In this document: positions 1 to 8,065 of the stretch, piece after piece
How positions within the stretch are numbered: the first letter of the stretch is position 1
Layout: each line of letters starts with the position of its first letter
Assembly: GCA_002441345.1 (NCBI GenBank)
Contig: DJVU01000046.1
Span: 1-32,800, forward strand
Reading direction: 5' to 3'
DNA: 32,800 nt
Source of the DNA: Bacteroidales bacterium UBA6248
GTDB lineage: Bacteria; Bacteroidota; Bacteroidia; Bacteroidales; Lentimicrobiaceae
Made by a program: the position numbers and the translations under genes
The notes under the pieces: generated by a model
What the model saw: the letters and a program-made list of their open reading frames with translations, nothing else
Database searches by the model: none
What the model was told of the DNA's origin: nothing

Positions 1-1
1 G

Positions 2-364
2 CACTGGCAATACCGCCATGGATATTTACATTATGCCTCGATGACACGGGAAGCTTATTTCAGGGGGTTCCTTAAAACCAGGCTAACACAGGAATATGCC
101 GACGCATTGGTGTGGCCCGATCATAAGGCAGGAATGAATGGAGTGTATTATCCTTTCTGGGAAATCAGCGAAGGCGACAAAAGGGCTAAAAGAGCGCGTA
201 TTAACAAGAATGCCTCACAGCTGATTGATGTACTGAAATCAAAAGCCCTGTCAGATACCGTTTTACTGAACCGGATTTTTACAAACGGTTCGTATGCGGA
301 TGTAGATTCAACCCGGGTGCTGGAAGAATGGGCAGTGAAGGAGTATACCCGTATGTTGAAATAA
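2..364 (+). CDS. C-terminal part of an unrecognised protein (cut by window edge)
   Basis: The frame is open from the first bases of the window to a TAA at 362-364, so this is the last 120 residues of a longer protein. An ATG at 41 exists but the same frame continues upstream with plausible coding sequence (HWQYRHGYLHYAS), so I do not take 41 as the start. The visible part is soluble, rich in charged and aromatic residues, with no membrane segment and no motif I recognise. It is followed after 85 bases by a polytopic membrane protein on the same strand, which loosely suggests a cell-envelope context. Function unknown. Confidence 0.6.
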   Translation, partial: HWQYRHGYLHYASMTREAYFRGFLKTRLTQEYADALVWPDHKAGMNGVYYPFWEISEGDKRAKRARINKNASQLIDVLKSKALSDTVLLNRIFTNGSYADVDSTRVLEEWAVKEYTRMLK

Positions 365-390
365 ATCGGATCTCGAAACAACTATTTTTT

Positions 391-398
391 TATTTTAG
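391..398 (+). promoter_or_regulatory. Possible -7 element upstream of the 450 gene
   Basis: TATTTTAG lies in a T-rich stretch 51 bases before the ATG. It resembles the Bacteroidota -7 consensus TAnnTTTG with one mismatch. No clear TTG is found at the -33 distance. Weak on its own. Confidence 0.25.
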
Positions 399-449
399 CC
401 TCTCATCGGCATAAAATTCCTTACTGGGATCACTGAAAAGGAGTACGGC

Positions 450-1865
450 ATGAGATTTCTATTAAATTTAAAATTAAAGTATTCCCATTTTGCAATAGTT
501 CTGGCCGCCCTCGCCATAGTGTTACACGATATTGAACGCAGCGATTATAAGGATGATCTTCGCATCATTGAATCGGATGTGATTCATTATTATGCGTTCC
601 TGCCTGCTCTCCTGGTATACAACGATCTGTCGCTTGGCTTTATTGATACAAAACCGGATTATTTTACCCATAAATTCTGGCCCGTTCATACTCCCGAAGG
701 CTACAGGGTAATAATGACAACCATGGGCATGTCGCTGATGTATGCCCCTTTTGTAATTCCGGTTCACTATTTTCTGGAATTTACCGGACAGCCGGCTACC
801 GGATTTTCAGCACCTTACAAGGTTGCACTCTTGTTTGCATCCCTGTTTTATACCATAACGGGCCTGATTCTTTTGCGCAAAATGCTCCTTAGACGCTTTC
901 CTGATTTAGCTGTTGCACTGGTGTTATTTTCAACAGTACTTGCTACCAATCTCATTTTTTACGCAACGCGGCAGGCTGCCTTTACCCATGCATTTAGTTT
1001 CTTTCTGCTTATCGTACTGGCATGGGCATCCGAACGGTATTATTCCTCGCCTTCTGTCAGACGCGCTGCCCTCGTTGGGTTTATTGCTGCCCTGATAACC
1101 CTTGTTCGTCCAACCAATGCCCTGCTGTTAATACTTTTCCCTCTGTGGGGGATCGACTCCCCGAAGAGCCTCAGAGAAAGGCTGCAACTGTTTCTGAAGA
1201 ATTACAGTCACCTGCTTGTGCTGATCGCTGTTGCGGTGTTCTGCTGGGGTCCGCAGCTGGTTTACTGGAAACAGTACAGCGGACAGTGGTTTTTTAACGG
1301 GTATGCGGATAAAGGCATGTTTTTCTTTGACAATCCGCAAATAATCAATGTATTATTCAGCTACAGAAAAGGTTGGCTACTCTATACTCCGGTAATGATA
1401 CTGGCTTTGAGTGGTTTTTTCTGGCTGTGGAAATCAAATCGAGACCTTTTCTGGCCTTTACTGATAGTATTTCTTCTTCATTTATATTTAGTATCCTCCT
1501 GGTGGCTCTGGTGGTTTGGCGGAAGCTTCGGGCACCGGGCCTTTGTTGATATATACGGTCTTCTTGCTTTCCCGCTTGCCGCATTTTTTTCGCAACTGAT
1601 CAGCAGGCGAAGGATATTCCTTAAAGTTGCAGCTCTGTTAATCGCCTTGCTGTTAGCAGTACATAATATTTTCCAGATGTATCAGTTTCATAACGGAGCC
1701 ATTCATTACGTTGCCAATACCAAAGAATCCTATTGGGATTCCTTTCTCCGTTTAAAGCCATCTCCGCATTATTATCATTTGCTTGTAAATCCCGATTACG
1801 AAGCCGCAAGGGAGGGCATTTATCCAAAACCGGTAGTTACATATCAAAAGCCGAAAGGTAAGTGA
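450..1865 (+). CDS. Polytopic membrane protein, GT-C glycosyltransferase-like
   Basis: The 471-residue protein has about eleven hydrophobic segments, beginning near residues 9-26. After the first segment comes an acidic loop with ESDVIHYYAFLPALL, which resembles the D-x-x-Y-Y loop region of Bacteroidota GT-C-like proteins. The GT-C fold uses lipid-linked sugar donors at the periplasmic face of the inner membrane, so a role in glycan transfer is inferred from topology and this loop only. The start is well supported: AAAAGGAG at 436-443 stands six bases before the ATG, an unusually good Shine-Dalgarno for this phylum. The gene is AT-rich (about 38% GC in the line 541-600, counted by hand), unlike the acyltransferase genes downstream. 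Alternative: a polysaccharide export or ligase-like membrane protein. Confidence 0.6.
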   Translation: MRFLLNLKLKYSHFAIVLAALAIVLHDIERSDYKDDLRIIESDVIHYYAFLPALLVYNDLSLGFIDTKPDYFTHKFWPVHTPEGYRVIMTTMGMSLMYAPFVIPVHYFLEFTGQPATGFSAPYKVALLFASLFYTITGLILLRKMLLRRFPDLAVALVLFSTVLATNLIFYATRQAAFTHAFSFFLLIVLAWASERYYSSPSVRRAALVGFIAALITLVRPTNALLLILFPLWGIDSPKSLRERLQLFLKNYSHLLVLIAVAVFCWGPQLVYWKQYSGQWFFNGYADKGMFFFDNPQIINVLFSYRKGWLLYTPVMILALSGFFWLWKSNRDLFWPLLIVFLLHLYLVSSWWLWWFGGSFGHRAFVDIYGLLAFPLAAFFSQLISRRRIFLKVAALLIALLLAVHNIFQMYQFHNGAIHYVANTKESYWDSFLRLKPSPHYYHLLVNPDYEAAREGIYPKPVVTYQKPKGK

Positions 1866-2065
1866 GCTGATTCTATCGTTTTTTGGATAAAAATTCACTC
1901 TGATAATCCCGAAGCGAATTTCACCTTAGCTGATTTCCGGTACAATTTATTCCTCAGCCCCGGTAATTCCCTGTTTGTGAGAATGTCTTTACTGCAATGA
2001 AATCCTGACTACAGCAGCCGGCCTATATTAGTCACAAATATTTTATCTATTTCAACTTAATATAT

Positions 2066-2073
2066 TACTTTAG
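2066..2073 (+). promoter_or_regulatory. Possible -7 element in leader of the 2283 gene
   Basis: TACTTTAG matches the Bacteroidota -7 TAnnTTTG except at one position and sits in a very AT-rich stretch. The -33 region has only TTT/TTA. A start here would give a leader of about 200 bases before the ATG at 2283. Confidence 0.25.
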
Positions 2074-2177
2074 CCGAATTGCAGAAGATTTGAATTCGAA
2101 CGAGTATCCCGGTCATTAATTGTTATGATATGTAAAATTGGCTTTCAGGCTTTAATCTCTGCCAAAAAAAAGGAATT

Positions 2178-2207
2178 TTCCGGCCCCAGACCGGAAGTTT
2201 GTTTTTT
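2178..2207 (+). terminator. Terminator-like hairpin upstream of the 2283 gene
   Basis: A six-pair stem (TTCCGG / CCGGAA) with a seven-base loop CCCCAGA is followed by a T-rich run (2197-2207). It lies about 310 bases after the stop of the upstream gene and 75 bases before the next ATG, so it could be a distant terminator, an attenuator in the leader, or the end of a small RNA. The stem is short. Confidence 0.4.
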
Positions 2208-2282
2208 AAATATTATGAAGTTCCTGACAGCCAGAAGCAGACATTCCTGAACCTCATAAAACCTTATTGAAAACCTGTTAAC

Positions 2283-4010
2283 ATGAAAAAAAGAGAGATT
2301 CGGTCAAATCCCCATATTGAAAAAAGAGTTTTTTTTCTTGTTGCGATAATATATCTGATTCCGGTCAGTATGTTTAAGTACGTGGGATCTCTCGATGGGC
2401 CCCAGCATCTGCTTACTTCCAATATCATTGCCGGTCTTTTATCCGGTTCCGGTTTCTACGGGCAGTTTTTTCAGTTCAATCCTCCGGTAATCGGTAACAG
2501 CCTTGGAAATTATATTTTAGGGGTACTTAATCTGGTTTTACCGGCCTGGATGGCAGAGAAAGTTTTGCTGATTTCCTATCTCATGGCATTTTTTTATGGC
2601 TTCAGGTATCTGGTTGTTTCCATAAAAGGGAAGGCGGATTATAAATTGCTGGTTATTTTTCCTTTTGCTTTTCATACGTTATTTCTGCTTGGGTATTACA
2701 ACTACTCCATTGCCATTGCGCTTATGTTTTTCTCACTGGGCTACCTGATCCGGAAAGACCGGAACCGGAAGCCGGCCACGTTTATTATCCTGACTCTTCT
2801 GTTTACGCTCACGTATTACGCTCATGTTGTTGTTTTTGGAATTTTACTCCTGCTTTCGGCAGCGTACCTGTCGTTTAATTTTATTTGCGAACGGATCGAC
2901 GGGAATAAAAGAGCGTATGTTAAATTCCTGAAGAGAATCATGTATTATACATTTGTTGTATTGCCGGGTATAGTTCTTGCCTGGTTTTATTACAGCATGA
3001 TGCCCGAAACTGCCCGGTCGCCAATATCTGTTGATGGCTTTAACCGTTTACAATACCTGTTTGATTTTGACTTGCTTGTAGTTTTTTTTAAGGAAACCGG
3101 GAATCATTTTTCAAGGGTTATAATGATTTCACTGTTAGTTGCTGTCATTCTGATTTTGATTACCAGAAAGAAAAAACCCGAAAATCCCGAGATGCCTGAA
3201 GGTTTTGTAAAAGGCCGGTTTGATTTCTGGCTGTTTGCGTCGGTTTTGCTTTTTGCTGCATTCTTTATCGTACCTAACCACATGAGTCTGCCGGTTCGTA
3301 TGGCGATTCCCGCGGTTCTCCTGCTGATTGTCTGGATCGTGATTCAGGATACCCGTGTGATGCTTACCGTGGGTTTGGTTGTGCTGATCAACCTGATGAG
3401 TGCCGGGCTGCGCTATCACCAGATCCGTGAACACCATCACCTGGATGAAATGATACGGGAAATAGTTGCCATGGAAGATCATATCCCCGATAATACACTG
3501 GTTTATACGATGAATTATTCCGATAACTGGGTGATGTATCATTTCGAGAACTATCTGGGAACTGAAAAGAGGCTGGTTGACCTGAACAGCCCTTCAGTAA
3601 ACGAAGTTTTTGCCGTGAACTGGAAATCCTCGGAACGTCCGTTTCTGTTTTTGGGAGCCAGAAATTCAACAATCGTTTCAATGGTGAGTAATAAATCTTC
3701 TTTTTATCCGGTTATGGTAACAGAATATGTAATGATTCTTGATTACGACAGATTTAAGAATACCGGTGACAGCGATCCTCTGGCAGGGATGATACGCCGC
3801 GATTTTCAGGAAATACGAGTGTCGCCGAACCGTAAAGTCGGATTGCTGAAATTCAACCGCTGGCCGGAAGTCAACCAAAATAAGCAGTTCATTCTGGAGA
3901 ATGAGATGGCAAAAGCCGGAATTGAAAAGAAAGCCCGTGAGTCTGGAATTCCTTTCGGGGATGCACTCCTCAAAGATGCACTCTGGCTTTACGATACATC
4001 GGATCGTTAG
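2283..4010 (+). CDS. Polytopic membrane protein, GT-C-like, with C-terminal extracytoplasmic domain
   Basis: The 575-residue protein has an N-terminal hydrophobic segment (about 16-35) followed by DGPQHL (38-43), a position and sequence reminiscent of the acidic loop of GT-C glycosyltransferases, then a series of membrane segments to about residue 385. The last 190 residues are hydrophilic and probably periplasmic. The final 29 residues (547-575) carry IEKKARESGIPFG...LLKDALWLY, closely similar to the end of the AlgJ-like protein at 5550-6875. The gene is AT-rich (19 G/C in the 60 bases 3061-3120). The leader holds a possible attenuator hairpin. Donor and acceptor are unknown; the glycosyltransferase assignment is inference from topology and motif. 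No fused catalytic domain is recognised. Confidence 0.6.
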   Translation: MKKREIRSNPHIEKRVFFLVAIIYLIPVSMFKYVGSLDGPQHLLTSNIIAGLLSGSGFYGQFFQFNPPVIGNSLGNYILGVLNLVLPAWMAEKVLLISYLMAFFYGFRYLVVSIKGKADYKLLVIFPFAFHTLFLLGYYNYSIAIALMFFSLGYLIRKDRNRKPATFIILTLLFTLTYYAHVVVFGILLLLSAAYLSFNFICERIDGNKRAYVKFLKRIMYYTFVVLPGIVLAWFYYSMMPETARSPISVDGFNRLQYLFDFDLLVVFFKETGNHFSRVIMISLLVAVILILITRKKKPENPEMPEGFVKGRFDFWLFASVLLFAAFFIVPNHMSLPVRMAIPAVLLLIVWIVIQDTRVMLTVGLVVLINLMSAGLRYHQIREHHHLDEMIREIVAMEDHIPDNTLVYTMNYSDNWVMYHFENYLGTEKRLVDLNSPSVNEVFAVNWKSSERPFLFLGARNSTIVSMVSNKSSFYPVMVTEYVMILDYDRFKNTGDSDPLAGMIRRDFQEIRVSPNRKVGLLKFNRWPEVNQNKQFILENEMAKAGIEKKARESGIPFGDALLKDALWLYDTSDR

Positions 4011-4079
4011 CGAACATGTATTTTTTCTGCCGATGCTATTTAAACTGTCAATACCTTATTCATGTTGATGCAACTTCCT

Positions 4080-4087
4080 TACATTTG
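4080..4087 (+). promoter_or_regulatory. -7 element for the O-acyltransferase operon
   Basis: TACATTTG is an exact match to the Bacteroidota -7 consensus TAnnTTTG, 42 bases before the ATG at 4130. No TTG is seen at the expected -33 distance; one lies too close at 4065-4067. Confidence 0.4.
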
Positions 4088-4129
4088 CGTCCGGAAAGTC
4101 CAGTGTTGACATTCATTAAAACATGAACG

Positions 4130-5548
4130 ATGGTCTTCAGCAGTAGCCTGTTCCTACTTTATTTCCTCCCGGTTTTTCTTCTGTTCTATTACTTTGCAGA
4201 TGTAAAGTACAAGAATTTCGTTGCCCTTGCGGCAAGTGTATTCTTCTACGCCTGGGGAGCTCCTGCCTTTATCTTTATTGTTGTAGCATCCATAATAGCC
4301 GATTTTTATGCGGTTAAGGTGATGCACACATCGAAAGGCAGGACAAAAAAGTTGTGGGTTGCATTCTCCATTGCATTGAATATCGGGCTTTTACTGTATT
4401 TTAAATACGCCAATTTTTTCGTTGACAACGTCAACCTGCTGATCGAAAGTATGGGTGGAAAGGCGGTGGAATGGACCCGTATAGCCCTGCCAATCGGCAT
4501 TTCTTTCTTCAGCTTTCAGAAGATGACCTATGCGGTGGACGTGTATCGGAAAGTGCACGTCCCTCTGAAGCGGATCAGCGATTTTGCCCTGTATATTCTG
4601 ATGTTTCCCCAGCTTATCGCGGGTCCTATCGTTCGCTTCAACGAAATTGCCGATCAGCTGGTCGACCGTCGCGCCAACGACAACGTCGATAACCGGATTA
4701 CGGGTTTCTTCCGCTTTGCTCTCGGACTTGGAAAGAAGGTTCTTATTGCCAATGTGCTGGGCGAATATGCCGATTCTGTTTTTGCCATGGATCCCGCCGG
4801 AATGAGCACGGCAACCGCCTGGATGGGTGTGATCGCGTATGCTTTTCAGATTTATTACGATTTTGCCGGGTATTCCGATATGGCCATAGGGCTGGGGCGT
4901 ATGATCGGTTTCGACTTCCCCGAGAATTTCAATAATCCCTATATCTCCCAGAATATTACCGAATTCTGGAGACGCTGGCATATGACACTCGGCCGCTGGA
5001 TGCGCGATTATCTGTACATCCCGCTCGGAGGCAACAGAGTATCAATCTACCGCCTCTATTTTAACCTTTGGCTTGTTTTTCTGATCTCGGGTTTCTGGCA
5101 TGGCGCTGCCTGGAATTTTGTGGTCTGGGGCGCATTTCACGGGCTTTTCCTGATCTTCGACCGGCTGTTTCTGCTCAAATTCTACAAATTCATCGGGAAA
5201 TATCCATCCATCCTTCTCACTTTTATTATTACACTCGTTGGATGGGTGCTCTTCCGGGCCGACAGCCTGGGATATGCGGTTGCCTTTACCGGAAAGATGT
5301 TCAGCTTCGATGCCGGAACCATGTTCTTCGTCAGCCGTAAAGTATGGATGATCCTGGCCACAGGTGCTTTCTTCGGTTTCTGGGGAGCATTCGGAAGTAT
5401 CGAACAGTGGCAGGTTAAGCTCTTTTCCAAAAAGAAATCATTCAAAACCATGCTGGTGATGGCGTTTGCATCCATAATTCTTTTTGTCATCAGCCTTGCT
5501 GCCATTACCTCATCCGGTTTTAATCCCTTTATATACTTCAGGTTCTGA
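4130..5548 (+). CDS. MBOAT-family O-acyltransferase (AlgI-like)
   Basis: The 472-residue membrane protein has the usual length and motifs of AlgI/DltB-type MBOAT enzymes, which pass an acyl group, often acetyl, across the inner membrane for attachment to an extracytoplasmic glycan. Visible landmarks are QLIAGPIVRF (161-170), FAGYSDMAIG (245-254), WRRWHMTLGRW (280-290) and SGFWHGAAWNF, whose H324 is the expected catalytic histidine. The C-terminus FIYFRF is typical of Bacteroidota members as I remember them. The next gene starts one base after this stop and encodes an AlgJ/AlgX-like partner, so the two form an operon. GC content (34 of 60 in 4981-5040) is much higher than in the two genes before it. 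The acceptor is not identifiable; a surface or secreted polysaccharide is the likely target. Confidence 0.9.
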   Translation: MVFSSSLFLLYFLPVFLLFYYFADVKYKNFVALAASVFFYAWGAPAFIFIVVASIIADFYAVKVMHTSKGRTKKLWVAFSIALNIGLLLYFKYANFFVDNVNLLIESMGGKAVEWTRIALPIGISFFSFQKMTYAVDVYRKVHVPLKRISDFALYILMFPQLIAGPIVRFNEIADQLVDRRANDNVDNRITGFFRFALGLGKKVLIANVLGEYADSVFAMDPAGMSTATAWMGVIAYAFQIYYDFAGYSDMAIGLGRMIGFDFPENFNNPYISQNITEFWRRWHMTLGRWMRDYLYIPLGGNRVSIYRLYFNLWLVFLISGFWHGAAWNFVVWGAFHGLFLIFDRLFLLKFYKFIGKYPSILLTFIITLVGWVLFRADSLGYAVAFTGKMFSFDAGTMFFVSRKVWMILATGAFFGFWGAFGSIEQWQVKLFSKKKSFKTMLVMAFASIILFVISLAAITSSGFNPFIYFRF

Positions 5549-5549
5549 A

Positions 5550-6875
5550 ATGGTGAAGCTGAAACATATTCTTTTCGGCCTGCTGATGATAATGACCGGG
5601 CTCCCGCTGCTTCAGCGGACCGTTCCGGTTTTTACGGTGAAACCGCTCAAAGGCGCTTTTGAAGTACCTGCAAAACCCTCTGCCAGCTGGGAATCGGTTC
5701 TTGACGGAACGTTTCAGGATGCCTACAACAACTATTTCGAACACACAATAGGATTCAGGCCTCTGCTCGTGCGCATCAACAACCAGATTGCCTATTCGTT
5801 TTTCGATACGGCTCAGGCTGCTGGTGTGGTGATCGGCAAACAGGGATACCTTTTCGAAATCAACTACATCAAGGCTTTTCGTGGCTGGGACTTCGCCGGC
5901 GAAGAAACCATTCGGGAAATGGCCCGCAAGTCAGCTTTCGTAAATGATAAACTGCAGGCCGCCGGCAAAACGCTCCTGTTTGTTCTTGCTCCCGGAAAGG
6001 CGTCTTTCTTCCCTGAGCATATTCCTTCGAAATATTACGAACAAACCGAGGGGGAAAATACAAACTACCGGGTGATTAAAACGGAATTTGAGAAACTTGA
6101 CCTGCCCCTGCTCGATTTTAACAGCTGGTTTGTTGCGATGAAAGATACCGTAACCTACCCGTTGTATCCGCAGTGCGGCATCCACTGGAGCGCATACGGC
6201 GTCGGGCTTGCACTCGATTCAATCATCAACCGCCTGGAGCAGGAAAGAAACATTGATATGGTCGATTTCTGGTGGGATGGGTTTGACCTTCCCGATACCC
6301 TCCGGAATCCGGATTACGATATCGCCGAAGGGATGAACCTCCTGTTCAGAATACCGCATTACCCCATGGCCTACCCGAAATTCCGCTTCAGTTCCGAGGA
6401 GGGTAAGGTGAAGCCGGACGCCATCGTTGTTGCCGACAGCTATCACTGGAATTTGTATGGCACCGGTCTCTCAAGCCGCATCTTCGGAGATGATAATTTC
6501 TGGTATTATAACCAGCAGGTTCATAATCCCCGCTGGCCGGGTCCGAAACGGGTACAGGATCTTAACCTGAGTGCCGAACTGGGGAAAGCCGATGTTATAA
6601 TTATCATGGCGACCGAAGCAAATCTGTTCCGGTATACCTTTGGCTTTATCGATAATGTTTACGAGCTGCTCTCAGGCAACGGAAACCTGCAATCATCCGA
6701 AGCCCTCAGGGAGAAAGAAGCAGCCATTGCTGAAATCATAAAAAGCATGGACTCAAGCCCGGATTACCGGAAGTTCATTCAGGAGAAGGCAGCCAGCCGT
6801 GGCATCCCGTATGAAGAAATGCTGAAACTGGATGCGGAATGGTTGTGGAATGAGAAGCAGAAGAAAGAGAAGTAG
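5550..6875 (+). CDS. AlgJ/AlgX-like (DHHW family) SGNH-type acetyltransferase partner
   Basis: I start the gene at ATG 5550, one base after the MBOAT stop; the longer open frame from 5484 would overlap that gene by 65 bases with a non-signal-like extension. The 441-residue product begins with an N-terminal signal anchor (about 5-22) and then a periplasmic domain. Landmarks are GIHWS (210-214) and ADSYHW (295-300), with S297 as the expected nucleophile. In AlgJ/AlgX the histidine follows an Asp-x; here the equivalent position is Gly209-Gly210 or nearby, so the classic D-x-H dyad is not seen. The role is to complete acetyl transfer to a polysaccharide together with the MBOAT protein. The C-terminus (408-437) has IQEKAASRGIPYEEMLKLDA followed by EWL, similar to the tail of the 2283-4010 protein. 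Confidence 0.8.
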   Translation: MVKLKHILFGLLMIMTGLPLLQRTVPVFTVKPLKGAFEVPAKPSASWESVLDGTFQDAYNNYFEHTIGFRPLLVRINNQIAYSFFDTAQAAGVVIGKQGYLFEINYIKAFRGWDFAGEETIREMARKSAFVNDKLQAAGKTLLFVLAPGKASFFPEHIPSKYYEQTEGENTNYRVIKTEFEKLDLPLLDFNSWFVAMKDTVTYPLYPQCGIHWSAYGVGLALDSIINRLEQERNIDMVDFWWDGFDLPDTLRNPDYDIAEGMNLLFRIPHYPMAYPKFRFSSEEGKVKPDAIVVADSYHWNLYGTGLSSRIFGDDNFWYYNQQVHNPRWPGPKRVQDLNLSAELGKADVIIIMATEANLFRYTFGFIDNVYELLSGNGNLQSSEALREKEAAIAEIIKSMDSSPDYRKFIQEKAASRGIPYEEMLKLDAEWLWNEKQKKEK

Positions 6876-6917
6876 CACCTGAAATCCCTTTCCGGAAAGC
6901 AATTTCATCTAATTTTA

Positions 6918-6925
6918 TAATTTCG
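6918..6925 (+). promoter_or_regulatory. Possible -7 element for the 6951 gene
   Basis: TAATTTCG differs from TAnnTTTG at one position and lies 26 bases before the ATG at 6951. No -33 TTG is visible. A 12-base perfect palindrome CTTTCCGGAAAG (6888-6899) lies just upstream. Confidence 0.3.
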
Positions 6926-6950
6926 CACCTCATAGTCCTTCCTTTGCAGG

Positions 6951-8045
6951 ATGCTTGGTAAAATTCCATTTATGAACTATTCCACGCCAACCTTCGTGGC
7001 TGATGAGCTGAAAGCCAGGAATAACATCCGGCGGATGGCAGAAAAGGCCAAAGCTAACGGATTGCTTTTCCGTCCGCATTTCAAAACCCATCAATCCGTT
7101 GAGGCAGGGGAGTGGTTCCGCAGCGAAGGGGTCACGGCAATCACCGTTTCTTCGGCGGAGATGGCACAACGCTTTGCCGGTGCCGGATGGAACGATATTA
7201 CCATCGCCTTCCCGCATAATCTGCACGAATCGGAAGCCGTGGCTGCCCTGGCAGAAAAGATTACGATTAATCTGCTCTTCGACAATCCCGAACAAGCTGC
7301 CGCTGTCGCAGCCGCCCTGCGCAGCAAAGCAGGTTTTTTCATAAAAGCAGATACCGGATATCACCGTGCCGGCATTCTTCCGGGTGACGATGCATCGATT
7401 AATGCGATTCTTGGTGCCGCAAAAGGAAGCCGGCTCCGTTTTAAAGGATTTCTGACCCATGCCGGACATACCTACCGTGCCGGAGATCCGGAACAGGTAC
7501 TCGCGATTCACCGGAAGAGTACGCAGGCTCTTGCTCTAATGAAAGCCGGCTGTCTCGATGCCTTTCCTGAAATTATCGCCTCTGCCGGAGATACCCCTTC
7601 CTGCAGCATTGCTTCTGAGTTTCAGGGTGTGGATGAAATACGGCCTGGAAATTTTGTCTATTACGATCTGATGCAATGGATGCTTGGAAGCTGTACTTTT
7701 CATCAGATTGCAGCAGCGGTTATATGCCCTGTTATATCGGTTTATCCGGATCGTAACGAGGCCCTGATACTGGGAGGTGCCGTCCATCTGTCGAAAGAGT
7801 CGCTGCAGATTCATGGCGGAGAAACCGTTTATGGCCTTGCGGTTCCCTTCGCCAACGGGAAATGGGAGGATGTGCAGGGAGACGATTATCTTACCGCGCT
7901 TTCTCAGGAGCATGGTATTCTGCAAACAAACAGCCCCTGGGCCAAAAATCTGAAACCGGGCGATCATCTTGCCCTTATTCCGGTTCATTCATGCCTTGCT
8001 GCAGATTTGCTTGTCGCGAAAAACAAATTTGCTGTCGTCCGATGA
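6951..8045 (+). CDS. PLP-dependent D-threonine aldolase / D-serine dehydratase-like enzyme
   Basis: The 364-residue protein belongs to the fold-type III (alanine racemase N-terminal) family that acts on D-amino acids. RPHFKTH (41-47) carries the PLP-binding lysine K45, and the C-terminal PVHSCLAADL contains H346 and C348, the metal-binding pair of the D-serine dehydratase/D-threonine aldolase family. TPTFVADEL near the N-terminus is the usual family opening. The reaction is either D-3-hydroxyamino-acid cleavage to glycine plus aldehyde or D-serine deamination; sequence alone does not separate them. The start could also be ATG 6972 (MNYSTPTF), which fits the usual family N-terminus and has an AT-rich upstream. 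The gene converges on the fusion gene at 8066 with only 20 bases between; no terminator is visible there. Confidence 0.85.
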   Translation: MLGKIPFMNYSTPTFVADELKARNNIRRMAEKAKANGLLFRPHFKTHQSVEAGEWFRSEGVTAITVSSAEMAQRFAGAGWNDITIAFPHNLHESEAVAALAEKITINLLFDNPEQAAAVAAALRSKAGFFIKADTGYHRAGILPGDDASINAILGAAKGSRLRFKGFLTHAGHTYRAGDPEQVLAIHRKSTQALALMKAGCLDAFPEIIASAGDTPSCSIASEFQGVDEIRPGNFVYYDLMQWMLGSCTFHQIAAAVICPVISVYPDRNEALILGGAVHLSKESLQIHGGETVYGLAVPFANGKWEDVQGDDYLTALSQEHGILQTNSPWAKNLKPGDHLALIPVHSCLAADLLVAKNKFAVVR

Positions 8046-8065
8046 CCCCGGTGTTCTCATCCGGA

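Larger units (their letters stand above)
1866..2282 (+). other. Long intergenic region with possible promoter and hairpin, no gene seen
   Basis: This 417-base gap lies between two same-strand membrane protein genes. No frame of convincing coding character is visible. It is AT-rich and holds a promoter-like TACTTTAG (2066-2073) and a terminator-like hairpin (2178-2207), described separately. The sequence from about 2080 to 2207 could therefore be an untranslated leader or small RNA. Confidence 0.5.
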
